Of a DNA stretch of 64,000 nt, positions 48,197 to 57,180 are shown one piece after another. Below the pieces are notes generated by a model. It was not told where the DNA came from, ran no database searches, and saw only the letters and a program-made list of their open reading frames with translations. Every line of letters starts with the position of its first letter. The stretch's first letter is position 1. The translations under genes were made by a program, and so were the position numbers. Source of the stretch: an uncultured Tenacibaculum sp. GTDB taxonomy: Bacteria > Bacteroidota > Bacteroidia > Flavobacteriales > Flavobacteriaceae. The DNA is taken from NCBI GenBank assembly GCA_947497895.1, contig CANMIL010000004.1, positions 62,001 through 126,000 on the forward strand, in the 5' to 3' direction.

Positions 48197-49480
48197 TTAT
48201 AAATGAAAACCAGTAATATCAAACTCTGATCGTCGTTTACTAGTCAAACTTATTTTTAGTTCTGGTGAATCAATCAAAAAGAACTCTAGAAACCCTCTTT
48301 GGTGTAGCTCAACAATTTCTCGTTGACCTCTAATAGCTATCAAATTAATTAATAAACGAGATCTTGATTCATCATCATGATGAATAATGGTAATCTTATT
48401 ATCAGTTGAAGCATCCCGACGACCATTTTTTAATTGATAATTTAAATGGTCAAACACAGCGTCTATGTAATATTTATCTGAAGTATCAAGGGAATGTCCA
48501 AAAAAATAGAAATGAACATTCTCTCCACCGAAATCTGTTAGGAAGTTATAATCACACTTTAGATAAAGTTTTTGATAATATTTAGTAAAGGGTATGAAAT
48601 ATTTTTCACCAACCCCATTTTCAGGTATTTCATTTACACCAAGAACAATTTTATTCTGACCTTCTTCAATTCTCCCATGAAGAAAATCAGTTTTACAACC
48701 ATCAATATTGTAAAACTTTTCAAAGGTTGGTGTATAATTAAATGTGAAATGATGACTAACCAGTTTAAATATATCTGGATCCATCTGTTCTTTTAAGTTA
48801 TCATAAAAAGGAAAAACGAAAATTTCAAAATATAAATTAAAGACACGTTTAAATTCCTCCAACTCCTTTATCAAATCATTATAAATAGCTGTAAAGTCAA
48901 TATCAATATAACGCCCCTCAGCACTTCCTTTTTCTCTCTTTACTAAATATTTTTTCGAAATTCCAAGCTTAAATCTACTAATACCTTCCCCTTCTCTATT
49001 AAAAACTTCAAAAGCCTCTAGCATGTTAACTGTGTCATATCTGTAGTTATTACTTTCATCTGTAATTAACAGTTTTTCTGAATACTCCGAAATCTTAACA
49101 GAAGAGGTGCTAAATGATTTTCTTCCGTAATAAAAATGGATTAATGAATCATATATTTTAGTAATAACGAACTCAATTTTGTTTTCAAAATCAATCCAAG
49201 TTTCAATATTATACTCTTTCAAAAAAAATTTAAACCACAAATTCTTTTTTAATATTACTCGGACCTCATTTATTAAATCTGTATCAAATTCAAATTTCTT
49301 ATAACGCTCTAATATTTTTGCATATTTCCATCCACATTCCTTGTATATGTTATCAAAGTTAAAAATAAAACTTTCTTCCTTCGATAGAATGTATTTATAG
49401 ATATTCATTATATCCCCATATGAAGTAGGTAAATAATGATTCAAATCAAAACCATTTCCTGTAATAAGTATTCTTTTCAT
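48197..49480 (-). CDS. abiH: AbiH-family abortive infection protein
   Basis: MKRILITGNGFDLNHYLPTSYGDIM; later FFGHSLDTSDKYYIDAVF motif. Confidence 0.88.
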   Translation of the reverse strand: MKRILITGNGFDLNHYLPTSYGDIMNIYKYILSKEESFIFNFDNIYKECGWKYAKILERYKKFEFDTDLINEVRVILKKNLWFKFFLKEYNIETWIDFENKIEFVITKIYDSLIHFYYGRKSFSTSSVKISEYSEKLLITDESNNYRYDTVNMLEAFEVFNREGEGISRFKLGISKKYLVKREKGSAEGRYIDIDFTAIYNDLIKELEEFKRVFNLYFEIFVFPFYDNLKEQMDPDIFKLVSHHFTFNYTPTFEKFYNIDGCKTDFLHGRIEEGQNKIVLGVNEIPENGVGEKYFIPFTKYYQKLYLKCDYNFLTDFGGENVHFYFFGHSLDTSDKYYIDAVFDHLNYQLKNGRRDASTDNKITIIHHDDESRSRLLINLIAIRGQREIVELHQRGFLEFFLIDSPELKISLTSKRRSEFDITGFHL

Positions 49481-49611
49481 TTTTAAGTTAGTTTTTTTGT
49501 TTGATTAATTCTCACATAGCTATCAATAAGGCTCTCAATTTCGTCAGATGTGTAGTGATTAGACGTTTCTTTTAAGACTTTAATTAAAAATGGTCAATGA
49601 GTTTATTCAAT

Positions 49612-49794
49612 TCAAAACAAGGTAGAGAAATTAGAAATTCCAATTGTCTTATAATTATTTATTGATTGGTTTTGTTTTTCAACCTCTTCTTCGATCTCTT
49701 CTTGCAAATCTTTTTTGAACTGCTCTTCTGTTTCTGTATCAAAAAATTTTGACTTTCTTCCCTTATCAAAATACTCTTCCTTACTCATTATCAA
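49612..49794 (-). CDS. small hypothetical protein
   Basis: 60-aa ORF, likely co-transcribed. Confidence 0.45.
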   Translation of the reverse strand: MIMSKEEYFDKGRKSKFFDTETEEQFKKDLQEEIEEEVEKQNQSINNYKTIGISNFSTLF

Positions 49795-50554
49795 GTGCGT
49801 TTTTTGCTAATTCTAATCTCCTTTTTTTGTACTCGTTTATTTTTTCATCCTTGATATATCCCTTCTTCTCGGACTCAATGAATATGAAATTAAATAACCC
49901 CCTTATAATTGTGTAAAGCGATTCTTTCTTGACAAAATATCGAGTTAAACCATAAATAAAACAACCAGTCAAAACAGAAACACCTAAAGCGACATAGAAG
50001 TACGTCTCTGAGTAGAAGTCATTTGCTGTTTGAAAGAACAAATGATAAAACCAAAAAACGCATACAGAAACCCCTGCAATTGAAATGAATTTATGACCAG
50101 TATTTATGTCCCGATTAATATCATCAAAAACAGATTTAATGCTAAAATAAAACCCCAATAAAACAATACCAAATTGACCAAGCCAGTACTTAAAGCTTCC
50201 CCTTCCAAGGAATGACCATTCTTCTTTCAATCGCTTATTCACCTTTGTGAATTCTCTTAGTTTTTCTTGTGAAGCCAACCACTCTAAATTTCGACTTTCT
50301 TTGTATTCATCAATTGTTAAGGATTTTCCCAATTGAATTAGTAATGAGTCTTGAACCTCATTTCTATCGGCTATAATTTTAGTGTATTCCTTTTTATGCT
50401 CAATGTACTCTTTTGACCATCTGTCGAAAGCAGCATGGAAAAGAGACATTCCTACAATAAGAAACGCCCCTATACCCAATAAAAAACTTTTAATTTTAAT
50501 TCCCGTTGTTGTTTTCTGATCCTGTTTCGATTGGCTCTGGGTCGATGGTTCCAT
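49781..50554 (-). CDS. multi-TM protein, paralog of 51463-52143 (start uncertain: 50596 or 50554)
   Basis: Same architecture: TM, WSKEYIEHKKEYTK coil, then 3 TM and basic tail. Confidence 0.65.
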   Translation of the reverse strand: MEPSTQSQSKQDQKTTTGIKIKSFLLGIGAFLIVGMSLFHAAFDRWSKEYIEHKKEYTKIIADRNEVQDSLLIQLGKSLTIDEYKESRNLEWLASQEKLREFTKVNKRLKEEWSFLGRGSFKYWLGQFGIVLLGFYFSIKSVFDDINRDINTGHKFISIAGVSVCVFWFYHLFFQTANDFYSETYFYVALGVSVLTGCFIYGLTRYFVKKESLYTIIRGLFNFIFIESEKKGYIKDEKINEYKKRRLELAKNALDNE

Positions 50555-50687
50555 CGTCGTCTGGGTCTGTTGCGTGAAGTGATGTTTGGTATTCATTTTG
50601 TTCTAATTCTTCTAAGCTGTTGTCGGTGCAACTATTTAAGGATACTAAACTCGTTAATAATACCGCCGCTAATACAATTTTTCTCAT
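50496..50687 (-). CDS. tiny acidic lipoprotein 2
   Basis: MRKIVLAAVLLTSLVSLNSC lipobox, acidic tail. Confidence 0.7.
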   Translation of the reverse strand: MRKIVLAAVLLTSLVSLNSCTDNSLEELEQNEYQTSLHATDPDDDGTIDPEPIETGSENNNGN

Positions 50688-50794
50688 TTTACTTTAATTT
50701 ATAGTAGTTTAACATTTATTAAAGTAAAGATACTGTAGTAGTCTTATTTATGTAATTATCTGGAGTTTATTTATTAGTTTGTTTTTAACAAGAT

Positions 50795-51202
50795 TTAATT
50801 TATTTTCTTGTAGACATCGTACCAATTATCACTTTCTTGGATTTTTAAAGTGCTAGCATCCATTAAAGTAAAAATTGAAGAATTAGAACTAATAGAATAA
50901 GTTCCATCGTCTTTTTTGGTAACTTGATCATTTAAACGGGCATACTCTTGACATCCTTGTTGTTGGTCAAATGCGTATGTAACTACGTTTAAATTCAAAT
51001 TGTCATTTACAGTAACTCGACCTTTTCTCTCGCAATCTAATTGCTCTTGTGGAATATCTGTATTTGAACCAATATTAATTGTTTCGTGAAATGCCCAGGT
51101 ACCAACTAAAGGATCATTTATTGATTGAGCTTCATCGTTACTATCACAAGAAGCAATAAAAAGTAATGTAGTTGTTAGTAAAATTGATAGTAGTTTTTTC
51201 AT
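50795..51202 (-). CDS. lipoprotein (lipocalin-like)
   Basis: MKKLLSILLTTTLLFIASC; DPLVGTWAF. Confidence 0.8.
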   Translation of the reverse strand: MKKLLSILLTTTLLFIASCDSNDEAQSINDPLVGTWAFHETINIGSNTDIPQEQLDCERKGRVTVNDNLNLNVVTYAFDQQQGCQEYARLNDQVTKKDDGTYSISSNSSIFTLMDASTLKIQESDNWYDVYKKIN

Positions 51203-51462
51203 AATAATTAAAAGTTTGGTGTTAGGTTAGTTTAATTCTAACCTTAGTTTTTTTTAGTTAAACAAGAACAGATAATGAGTAGATATTCATTAACTGTATT
51301 CTTTCTCCAATAATAGCCGATTTTCCAAAATTAATACTTTTTGAAATATATTTTTCAAAAACGCACTTTTCAAAAATTCCCAATATAAGAGATACAGACA
51401 AAACCCTCTTACGGCTTACCATACCCAAAGAGAATGTCATATAATACACCTTTAAATATCAA

Positions 51463-52143
51463 TTATTTATCATTTGCAATTTTTTTCAAAACTTCAAAAG
51501 TTTCCTCTTGTTTCTCTGGTTTAGCGTTCCGTAAAGCAAGTTTTGAAATAGTAAAGTTTTGCTCTCTTAGTTTCTGAATGCTGTCTTTCTTGTAGCGAGT
51601 AATCAACCAGATAGCTGCTGTAACTAGGATAGCTGAAATGAATGTCATAAGGTTATATGCTGCAACACTTAGATCTTGGAATTTCTGGAACATCCAAAAG
51701 AAATAAAAGAAAGGAATAGAAAGCATGTATGTGTGATATACTTTGCTTCCTATATTCTTTCTCTCTCTAAAATGTGATTTTATTAGATTATATAGTGCAT
51801 ATATGGAAAATGCTACCATCAAACCAAATCTTTCTATGAAATACCTTAACGATATAAAGACAAAAACTTCTTCATCTTTTTTCACTTCTTTATATTTATC
51901 CCATAAATCATTGGTGATTTTGTCTTGCTTTTCAAATTCATTATACAATTCGGTACCTTTGGATGCTTCTATTATTGCCAAAACTACTTTTCTACGCTTG
52001 TTTTTAGCTTCTTTATGAGCCTTCTTTGACTCTATGAATTCCTTACTAAATTCTTCAATATTTTGGTGTGTAAGAAAAGCAATACTACTTATTATAAGCG
52101 CTATATAAACACCATTTTTACGTAAGATCGTTATTATCTTCAT
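51463..52143 (-). CDS. multi-TM protein with short coil
   Basis: ATG 52143 (MKIITILRKNG) preceded by GGAGGAGGAGGT; ORF track start 52221 lies within the lipoprotein gene. Confidence 0.65.
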   Translation of the reverse strand: MKIITILRKNGVYIALIISSIAFLTHQNIEEFSKEFIESKKAHKEAKNKRRKVVLAIIEASKGTELYNEFEKQDKITNDLWDKYKEVKKDEEVFVFISLRYFIERFGLMVAFSIYALYNLIKSHFRERKNIGSKVYHTYMLSIPFFYFFWMFQKFQDLSVAAYNLMTFISAILVTAAIWLITRYKKDSIQKLREQNFTISKLALRNAKPEKQEETFEVLKKIANDK

Positions 52144-52294
52144 CGTCGTCACCTCCTCCTCCTGGATGGGTGTCATTTCCTTTGTCGATTGATTGCGTTT
52201 GGTTTTCAAGTAATTTAACATCTTCTGTTGTTGTATCTGTACAAGAAGCTAGAACTAAACTAAATGCGAATAAAACTAATAGTAATTTTTTCAT
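52118..52294 (-). CDS. tiny acidic lipoprotein 1
   Basis: Manual translation MKKLLLVLFAFSLVLASCTDTTTEDVKLLENQTQSIDKGNDTHPGGGGDDDEDNNDLT*. Confidence 0.65.
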   Translation of the reverse strand: MKKLLLVLFAFSLVLASCTDTTTEDVKLLENQTQSIDKGNDTHPGGGGDDDEDNNDLT

Positions 52295-52353
52295 TATATC
52301 TGAGGTTTAAATTAACCTATAAAGATACAAAAGTTTACTACCTCGCTTCTATT

Positions 52354-52983
52354 TTACTTCCTTTGCCCCCACCTAATTAATAAATTAACTAATTCAATAT
52401 TTTTAGAAACACCTAACTTCTCTCTGATCCTTTTAAAGTAAGTTTTCACGGTGTTAACACTCAACTCCTTCTCAGTTGCTATATCATTATAATTATAATG
52501 CTCTAACATTGGGAGAAGCTCCTTTTCTCGTTCCGATAAATCTTTTTCGAAAATCCTAGATTTCAAATAGTCACTTTCTACTTTCTCTTTCACGGGTAGT
52601 GAAACAAAATAAGATCCACCATCTATAATTGCATTTATAGCATCTTCCAAGAGATAACTTACATCCGTTTTAGAAACAAAACCTTTCAATAAGCTATCTT
52701 GAAACCTCTCAATAAAAGTTTCTGAATGATGATCCGAAACAACTAAAGTTTTAATATTCATGTTATTCTCTTGAAAATACTCCAAAACACCAACACCATC
52801 TAATTCTGGCATTTCAATATCCAAAATCAATAAGTCATAGAAATTGCTTTTACTCCATTCGATAAGCTCAAGTCCATTCTGGAATAATCCGACGATCTCA
52901 ACATTACATGTACCTAATAGGACCTTATAGCCATCTATTAAGATATCATGATCTTCCGCTATTACCACTTTCGTTTTTCTCAT
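52354..52983 (-). CDS. NarL/LuxR-type response regulator (REC-HTH), no kinase nearby
   Basis: VVIAEDHDIL, LLILDIEMPELDG, GFVSKTD, LSEREKELLPMLEHYNYNDIATEKELSVNTVKTYFKRIREKLGV. Confidence 0.92.
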   Translation of the reverse strand: MRKTKVVIAEDHDILIDGYKVLLGTCNVEIVGLFQNGLELIEWSKSNFYDLLILDIEMPELDGVGVLEYFQENNMNIKTLVVSDHHSETFIERFQDSLLKGFVSKTDVSYLLEDAINAIIDGGSYFVSLPVKEKVESDYLKSRIFEKDLSEREKELLPMLEHYNYNDIATEKELSVNTVKTYFKRIREKLGVSKNIELVNLLIRWGQRK

Positions 52984-53039
52984 GTTACAAATTTAATTCA
53001 CAGGATTTAATTTTCATGTAAACCAATTAGGTGTTTTTC

Positions 53040-53055
53040 TTACGGATACCCGTAA
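53040..53055. promoter_or_regulatory. candidate response-regulator box 1
   Basis: TTACGGATACCCGTAA: perfect 6-bp arms. Confidence 0.6.
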
Positions 53056-53155
53056 TAACTCAGGAAATAACAAGAAAAAGATATAAACACAACATTTATA
53101 TTTTTTTATTACAACTTTAATTGAAAATTATATAATTGAAAACAATCGCTTTTAT

Positions 53156-53172
53156 CTACGGGAATCCGTAAG
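53156..53172. promoter_or_regulatory. candidate response-regulator box 2
   Basis: CTACGGGAATCCGTAAG; core is the reverse complement of TACGGATTCCCGTA. Confidence 0.6.
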
Positions 53173-53192
53173 AAAATATTAAAGAGATTATC

Positions 53193-53200
53193 TATATTTG
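53193..53200 (+). promoter_or_regulatory. candidate Bacteroidota -7 element for the PIN operon
   Basis: TATATTTG matches TAnnTTTG; box 2 sits 20 bp upstream in place of a -33 TTG. Confidence 0.45.
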
Positions 53201-53355
53201 TTCAACCAACTAACCAAACTATTAAAATTTGAACAATACGAACCCCCTGTCAACTTCTATTAATATTCGGAGAGGTAACAGCTTTTTTTTACTTTACTCC
53301 ATAAGTTTTTCTTTTTAATTTTAAATTTCAATTCTAAAACTCCGAATTAAAGAGA

Positions 53356-54057
53356 ATGAATAATTTTTACTTAAAATTTAATAGTGAACATGAGGATGTT
53401 GACTTCAATAATGCCGTATCCATAGATGGGTTAGCGGAGTTATTAAAGTCTTTATATACTGCTATTTATGCAAGTAAAAAGGATAATGTTGTTCTATCTC
53501 AGGTAACTGATAATTGTTACCAACTAGGATTTAAAACCTCCAACGATGTCCTTGAATTAAGATGTATAGAGGCGAATAATGACATTCTAGAAAAAAGTGA
53601 TAGGGAATTATCTCCAGGAGTTTTAAGGTATAAAAAAGCAGTTGATAAGGTTATAAAAGAAAACTGGTATTTAGAAATATTAAATTCAGAGGGAGTACCA
53701 GTTGTAAAGATTCCACATGGTTTTAGTCAAAAATCTGTTGATCATTATTATTCAAATAAAAGTTTTGTTGGTTACATAACGTTAATTGGTGACAGGGAAT
53801 TGGACCCCAAAAGCCTTCATATTTATTTATCAGAGCATAAAAACATTAAAATTTTTATCTCTGAAAATCAACATAAAGAATTAACGTCATATTACAGAAA
53901 AAACAAAATCAGGGCAAAGGTAAAATTGAAGAAGTCACTTTCAAGTAATAGAGTGATGAGTGCTAAATTATTAAGTTTTAAAGTTAAATCAACTTTAAAC
54001 TTTCCGGAGAATTTAGACCAAATGGACCTATCTGATTTGAATTTTGAAATTGATTAA
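53356..54057 (+). CDS. unknown partner protein of PIN operon
   Basis: 233 aa, 16 bp upstream of the PIN gene. Confidence 0.7.
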   Translation: MNNFYLKFNSEHEDVDFNNAVSIDGLAELLKSLYTAIYASKKDNVVLSQVTDNCYQLGFKTSNDVLELRCIEANNDILEKSDRELSPGVLRYKKAVDKVIKENWYLEILNSEGVPVVKIPHGFSQKSVDHYYSNKSFVGYITLIGDRELDPKSLHIYLSEHKNIKIFISENQHKELTSYYRKNKIRAKVKLKKSLSSNRVMSAKLLSFKVKSTLNFPENLDQMDLSDLNFEID

Positions 54058-54073
54058 GTAAAACAGAAGCTTC

Positions 54074-54715
54074 ATGAGTGTTACTACAACTTGGCAAAAA
54101 GTTCTAATAGATACGAATGTTATTATTAAAATAATTAACTACAAAAAAAACGGAAAAGAAGTGAACGAATTCGCTCATAGATTAGTGGATTATTTATCCA
54201 AATCTAAGGCCCAAGTTACCGACAGAAAAACTGCAGAAAGACAATTATTCATTTCCTCAATTTCTATAGCAGAATTAATAGATTCTAGCCAAGCAACTGG
54301 AACAAACAAAACGGATTTGATCGTAAGAGCTCTAGATGCAAATAATGTTGAAATTGTCGATTTTGATGAAGATGTAGCAAATATTTATAATTTGGCTTTT
54401 ATAGATAAGCTAGGAGTTAAATATCAGAAAGAATTTCTAAGTAAATGGGGAGATGAAAACTCAAAAGTCAATAGGGAAATACTAACCAAAGATTTAATGA
54501 TATTAGGATGTGCTTTATACAAAGAAGTTGACGCCGTATTATGTATTGATAAAGGAATGTATAGAATAGGCGTAGAATGTGGAGTAAATATGATCTATAT
54601 TGAACCAGATTATTTTCATCAGAATGATTCCTATATTTTCGAATTCTTCTATAGCAAATGCGATAAAGATCTTAAGGTAAAAAGAAACTCCAATATATCA
54701 TTGGACGTATTTTAA
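54074..54715 (+). CDS. PIN-domain-like nuclease
   Basis: KVLIDTNVIIKI, ISSISIAELI, KDLMILGCALYKEVDAVLCIDKGMYRI acidic residues. Confidence 0.75.
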   Translation: MSVTTTWQKVLIDTNVIIKIINYKKNGKEVNEFAHRLVDYLSKSKAQVTDRKTAERQLFISSISIAELIDSSQATGTNKTDLIVRALDANNVEIVDFDEDVANIYNLAFIDKLGVKYQKEFLSKWGDENSKVNREILTKDLMILGCALYKEVDAVLCIDKGMYRIGVECGVNMIYIEPDYFHQNDSYIFEFFYSKCDKDLKVKRNSNISLDVF

Positions 54716-54751
54716 AAGGCCACAATATAAAAACACAAAAAAGGTCTTTTT

Positions 54752-55243
54752 TCACCCAATTATTTGACTATAAATTTCTTTAGTAATATTTTTTAAATAG
54801 CAGATTTCATTTAGTTCATTATCGTAAATACCCATATTTACTTTATTCATTTCGTTAAAAAAGACTATTGAATTACCTTCTTTTTCTAAAACATAACATT
54901 GCGTTATCTTGCCATTCCAGCTTTGATGCATTTCTCCATTGAAATCTTCATTGAGACTATAAAATTCTAAGAACTTATCATCAATAAGTTCATGAGTCAA
55001 TTTCAATATCAGATCCATTTTTTGATTATTGCTAAGCTGATCTTTTTTTTTGATTTGATAAAAAAGCTCGAGCACCTCAATATTAAGTATACGAGCCATC
55101 TTCTCAAGGATTTCCTTTTTAGGAAAAGAATTTCCCTTTTTAATACTAGTTAGTGATGTGTTAGAGATACCTACCTTCTTTGCAAAATCTTTAGATAGAA
55201 TACCTCTCTCGTCTAATATATCCGCGACCCTTAATAATTTCAT
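54752..55243 (-). CDS. XRE-type HTH regulator
   Basis: GILSKDFAKKVGISNTSLTSIKKGNSFPKKEILEKMARILNI. Confidence 0.85.
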   Translation of the reverse strand: MKLLRVADILDERGILSKDFAKKVGISNTSLTSIKKGNSFPKKEILEKMARILNIEVLELFYQIKKKDQLSNNQKMDLILKLTHELIDDKFLEFYSLNEDFNGEMHQSWNGKITQCYVLEKEGNSIVFFNEMNKVNMGIYDNELNEICYLKNITKEIYSQIIG

Positions 55244-55428
55244 TTCTTAAAATTTAAACAAAGATATAAAAAGCAAAACATAAATTCTGAAAACCTCAGT
55301 CAAAGAAAAAATTTAATAAGAAGGACCTACCAAAAGAAAAACTTCAGAACATTTAGAATTGAAAATTTCTTGGTAACAATTTAAATATCGATATTAATTA
55401 TGAATTTCGAAGTAAAACATTTAGCGAC

Positions 55429-56727
55429 TTATTTACCTTTCTTGCTATAATATTCTTTCCAAAATCTTTTTAAATTCTCGGCATGCTCAGATGGTGTGAT
55501 TTGAATATATTTCAAAAAACTAGATTGTGTTTTATGTCCTGTTATCGCCATTATAGAAAGTATAGGAAAGTTCATTTTATAAAGATTAGTAGCGAAAGAC
55601 CTTCTACACACATGAGAGGCTATAAGCTCGTATTTTGGATATAATCCGGTTACTTTTCTTTTTACAAGATTAGTTTCCCCTTGAATTTTAATAAGCTTAG
55701 TAACGCCACCTTGAACCATTTGATCAAACCCAACAATTTCAGCGACTTCTTTAATATATTTATTGAACTTTACATCAGAAATTTTACGTGGCATCCCCCT
55801 GGTCTTAATAACTTCAACAATATGATGATGTAGAGGAATTACGACAGATACTCCAGTACTATTTTCAGTTTTTTTTGGTGTTACTTCAATAAATTCACTT
55901 TCTAAATCAATCTCTGGTAAAGATAAAAAATCATTAACCCTAAGCCCAGTCCACAATCCAATGATTAGTAAGTCACGCGCATTTTGCAACCTATCATTTT
56001 CTGAAAAATCGTATTCCAATATTTTCTGTATCTCTTCTTCATTAAACACAACCGCTTTCACCTTTTCAGATTGGACCACAAACGATTTTAACCCAGCTTC
56101 ATCTATTTTATACCCTCTTTCATAAGCCTTAGAAATTAATGTCTTTAAAGTCTTTATAATCTCCCCTATTGAATTATAAGAATACTTTCTATCCTGAAGA
56201 AAGCTTAAGAAAGAATCATAAACAGATGCGTTGAAACCATCTATTCTAATCTTGCGCCCATTCTTCGCTTCAAACTTCGTATAAATATTAAATCCTTTAT
56301 TATAATTCCTTATGGCAGAAGATTCGTAAACTTTTTTTGTTTTCCTATTTATTGTCTCAGGGGCCTTCACTAGAAAGTCCTCTACAAAATCTGAAAAGTA
56401 AACGAACCTCTCTTCTTTCCTTTTTTTTCCTAACTCTTCATCAAAAACATTCTTAAGATTTTCTTTAGTTAATAGAATATTATTTAAATCAAACTTCTCA
56501 ATAGTTCTCTCCAATAAATCTGAATACTTCTGTAGATTCCTTTTTATTAAACTTAGATCGGATCTCCCTCTTTTAGAAATTGGCGATCTAGTTTCGACAC
56601 TCCATTCGCTTGGTAAAATATTTAAACCCGTTGAATAAGTGAAACGCCCTTCTTGTTTCGAAATATAATATTTAAGAAGAATTGGTGAAGGTTTATCCGA
56701 ATTAGGTGTCCTAAGAAAAAAGCTCAT
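55429..56727 (-). CDS. int: phage tyrosine integrase
   Basis: LLIIGLWTGLRVNDFL, ELIASHVCRRSFATNLYKM, LSIMAITGHKTQSSFLKYI. Confidence 0.93.
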   Translation of the reverse strand: MSFFLRTPNSDKPSPILLKYYISKQEGRFTYSTGLNILPSEWSVETRSPISKRGRSDLSLIKRNLQKYSDLLERTIEKFDLNNILLTKENLKNVFDEELGKKRKEERFVYFSDFVEDFLVKAPETINRKTKKVYESSAIRNYNKGFNIYTKFEAKNGRKIRIDGFNASVYDSFLSFLQDRKYSYNSIGEIIKTLKTLISKAYERGYKIDEAGLKSFVVQSEKVKAVVFNEEEIQKILEYDFSENDRLQNARDLLIIGLWTGLRVNDFLSLPEIDLESEFIEVTPKKTENSTGVSVVIPLHHHIVEVIKTRGMPRKISDVKFNKYIKEVAEIVGFDQMVQGGVTKLIKIQGETNLVKRKVTGLYPKYELIASHVCRRSFATNLYKMNFPILSIMAITGHKTQSSFLKYIQITPSEHAENLKRFWKEYYSKKGK

Positions 56728-56740
56728 TTTTGTTATGCTG

Positions 56741-56788
56741 TGTCAACAAATATAACTTTAAATATGCTTGTTGACACTATTGTTGACA
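56741..56788. promoter_or_regulatory. candidate integrase arm-type sites (right arm)
   Basis: TGTCAACA 56741, TGTTGACA 56769 and 56781. Confidence 0.6.
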
Positions 56789-56908
56789 CTTTTTAAAAAT
56801 TAAGCTGTTTAAATTTAAAAAACTTATCGAACCTAAAACACCGTAAAACCTAGGAAACATGTAGCATATATGCCAAAAACAAAAAAACCTTACTGAGTTC
56901 AGTAAGGT

Positions 56909-56930
56909 TTATTGTGATCGCGACAGGATT
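56909..56930. repeat. attR core (tRNA-Arg 3' end)
   Basis: Exact match to 7266-7287. Confidence 0.9.
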
Positions 56931-56988
56931 CGAACCTGTGACCGTCTGCTTAGAAGGCAGATGCTCTATCCAGCTGAGCTACGCGACC
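56915..56988 (-). tRNA. tRNA-Arg (TCT)
   Basis: Cloverleaf GGTCGCG...CTTCTAA...GGTTCGAATCC...CGCGATCA. Confidence 0.95.
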
Positions 56989-56996
56989 ATTGTTTG

Positions 56997-57071
56997 TCGG
57001 GGTGGCAGGATTCGAACCTGCGACCTCCTGCTCCCAAAGCAGGCGCGATGACCGGGCTACGCTACACCCCG
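56997..57071 (-). tRNA. tRNA-Pro (TGG)
   Basis: CGGGGTG...TTTGGGA...GGTTCGAATCC...CACCCCGA. Confidence 0.94.
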
Positions 57072-57097
57072 ATGGTGTCATCTTTTACAACTTTTTG

Positions 57098-57180
57098 CGG
57101 AGAGACCGGGATTCGAACCCGGGCATCGAAAAACGATGACAGCTTAGCAGGCTGCTGCATTACCACTCTGCCACCTCTCC
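57098..57180 (-). tRNA. tRNA-Ser (GCT)
   Basis: GGAGAGG...CTGCTAA..., long variable arm, GGTTCGAATCC. Confidence 0.92.

Larger units (their letters stand above)
7266..56930. mobile_element. integrated siphovirus-type prophage (~49.6 kb)
   Basis: 22-bp direct repeat TTATTGTGATCGCGACAGGATT at both ends (7266-7287, 56909-56930), the right copy being the 3' end of tRNA-Arg; integrase adjacent; terminase, portal, capsid, tape measure, lysis and replication genes inside. Confidence 0.95.

Noticed and set aside
52354-52983. Idea that the response regulator is a host gene outside the prophage
   Set aside because: It lies well inside the att-bounded interval (7266-56930), between AbiH and integrase.
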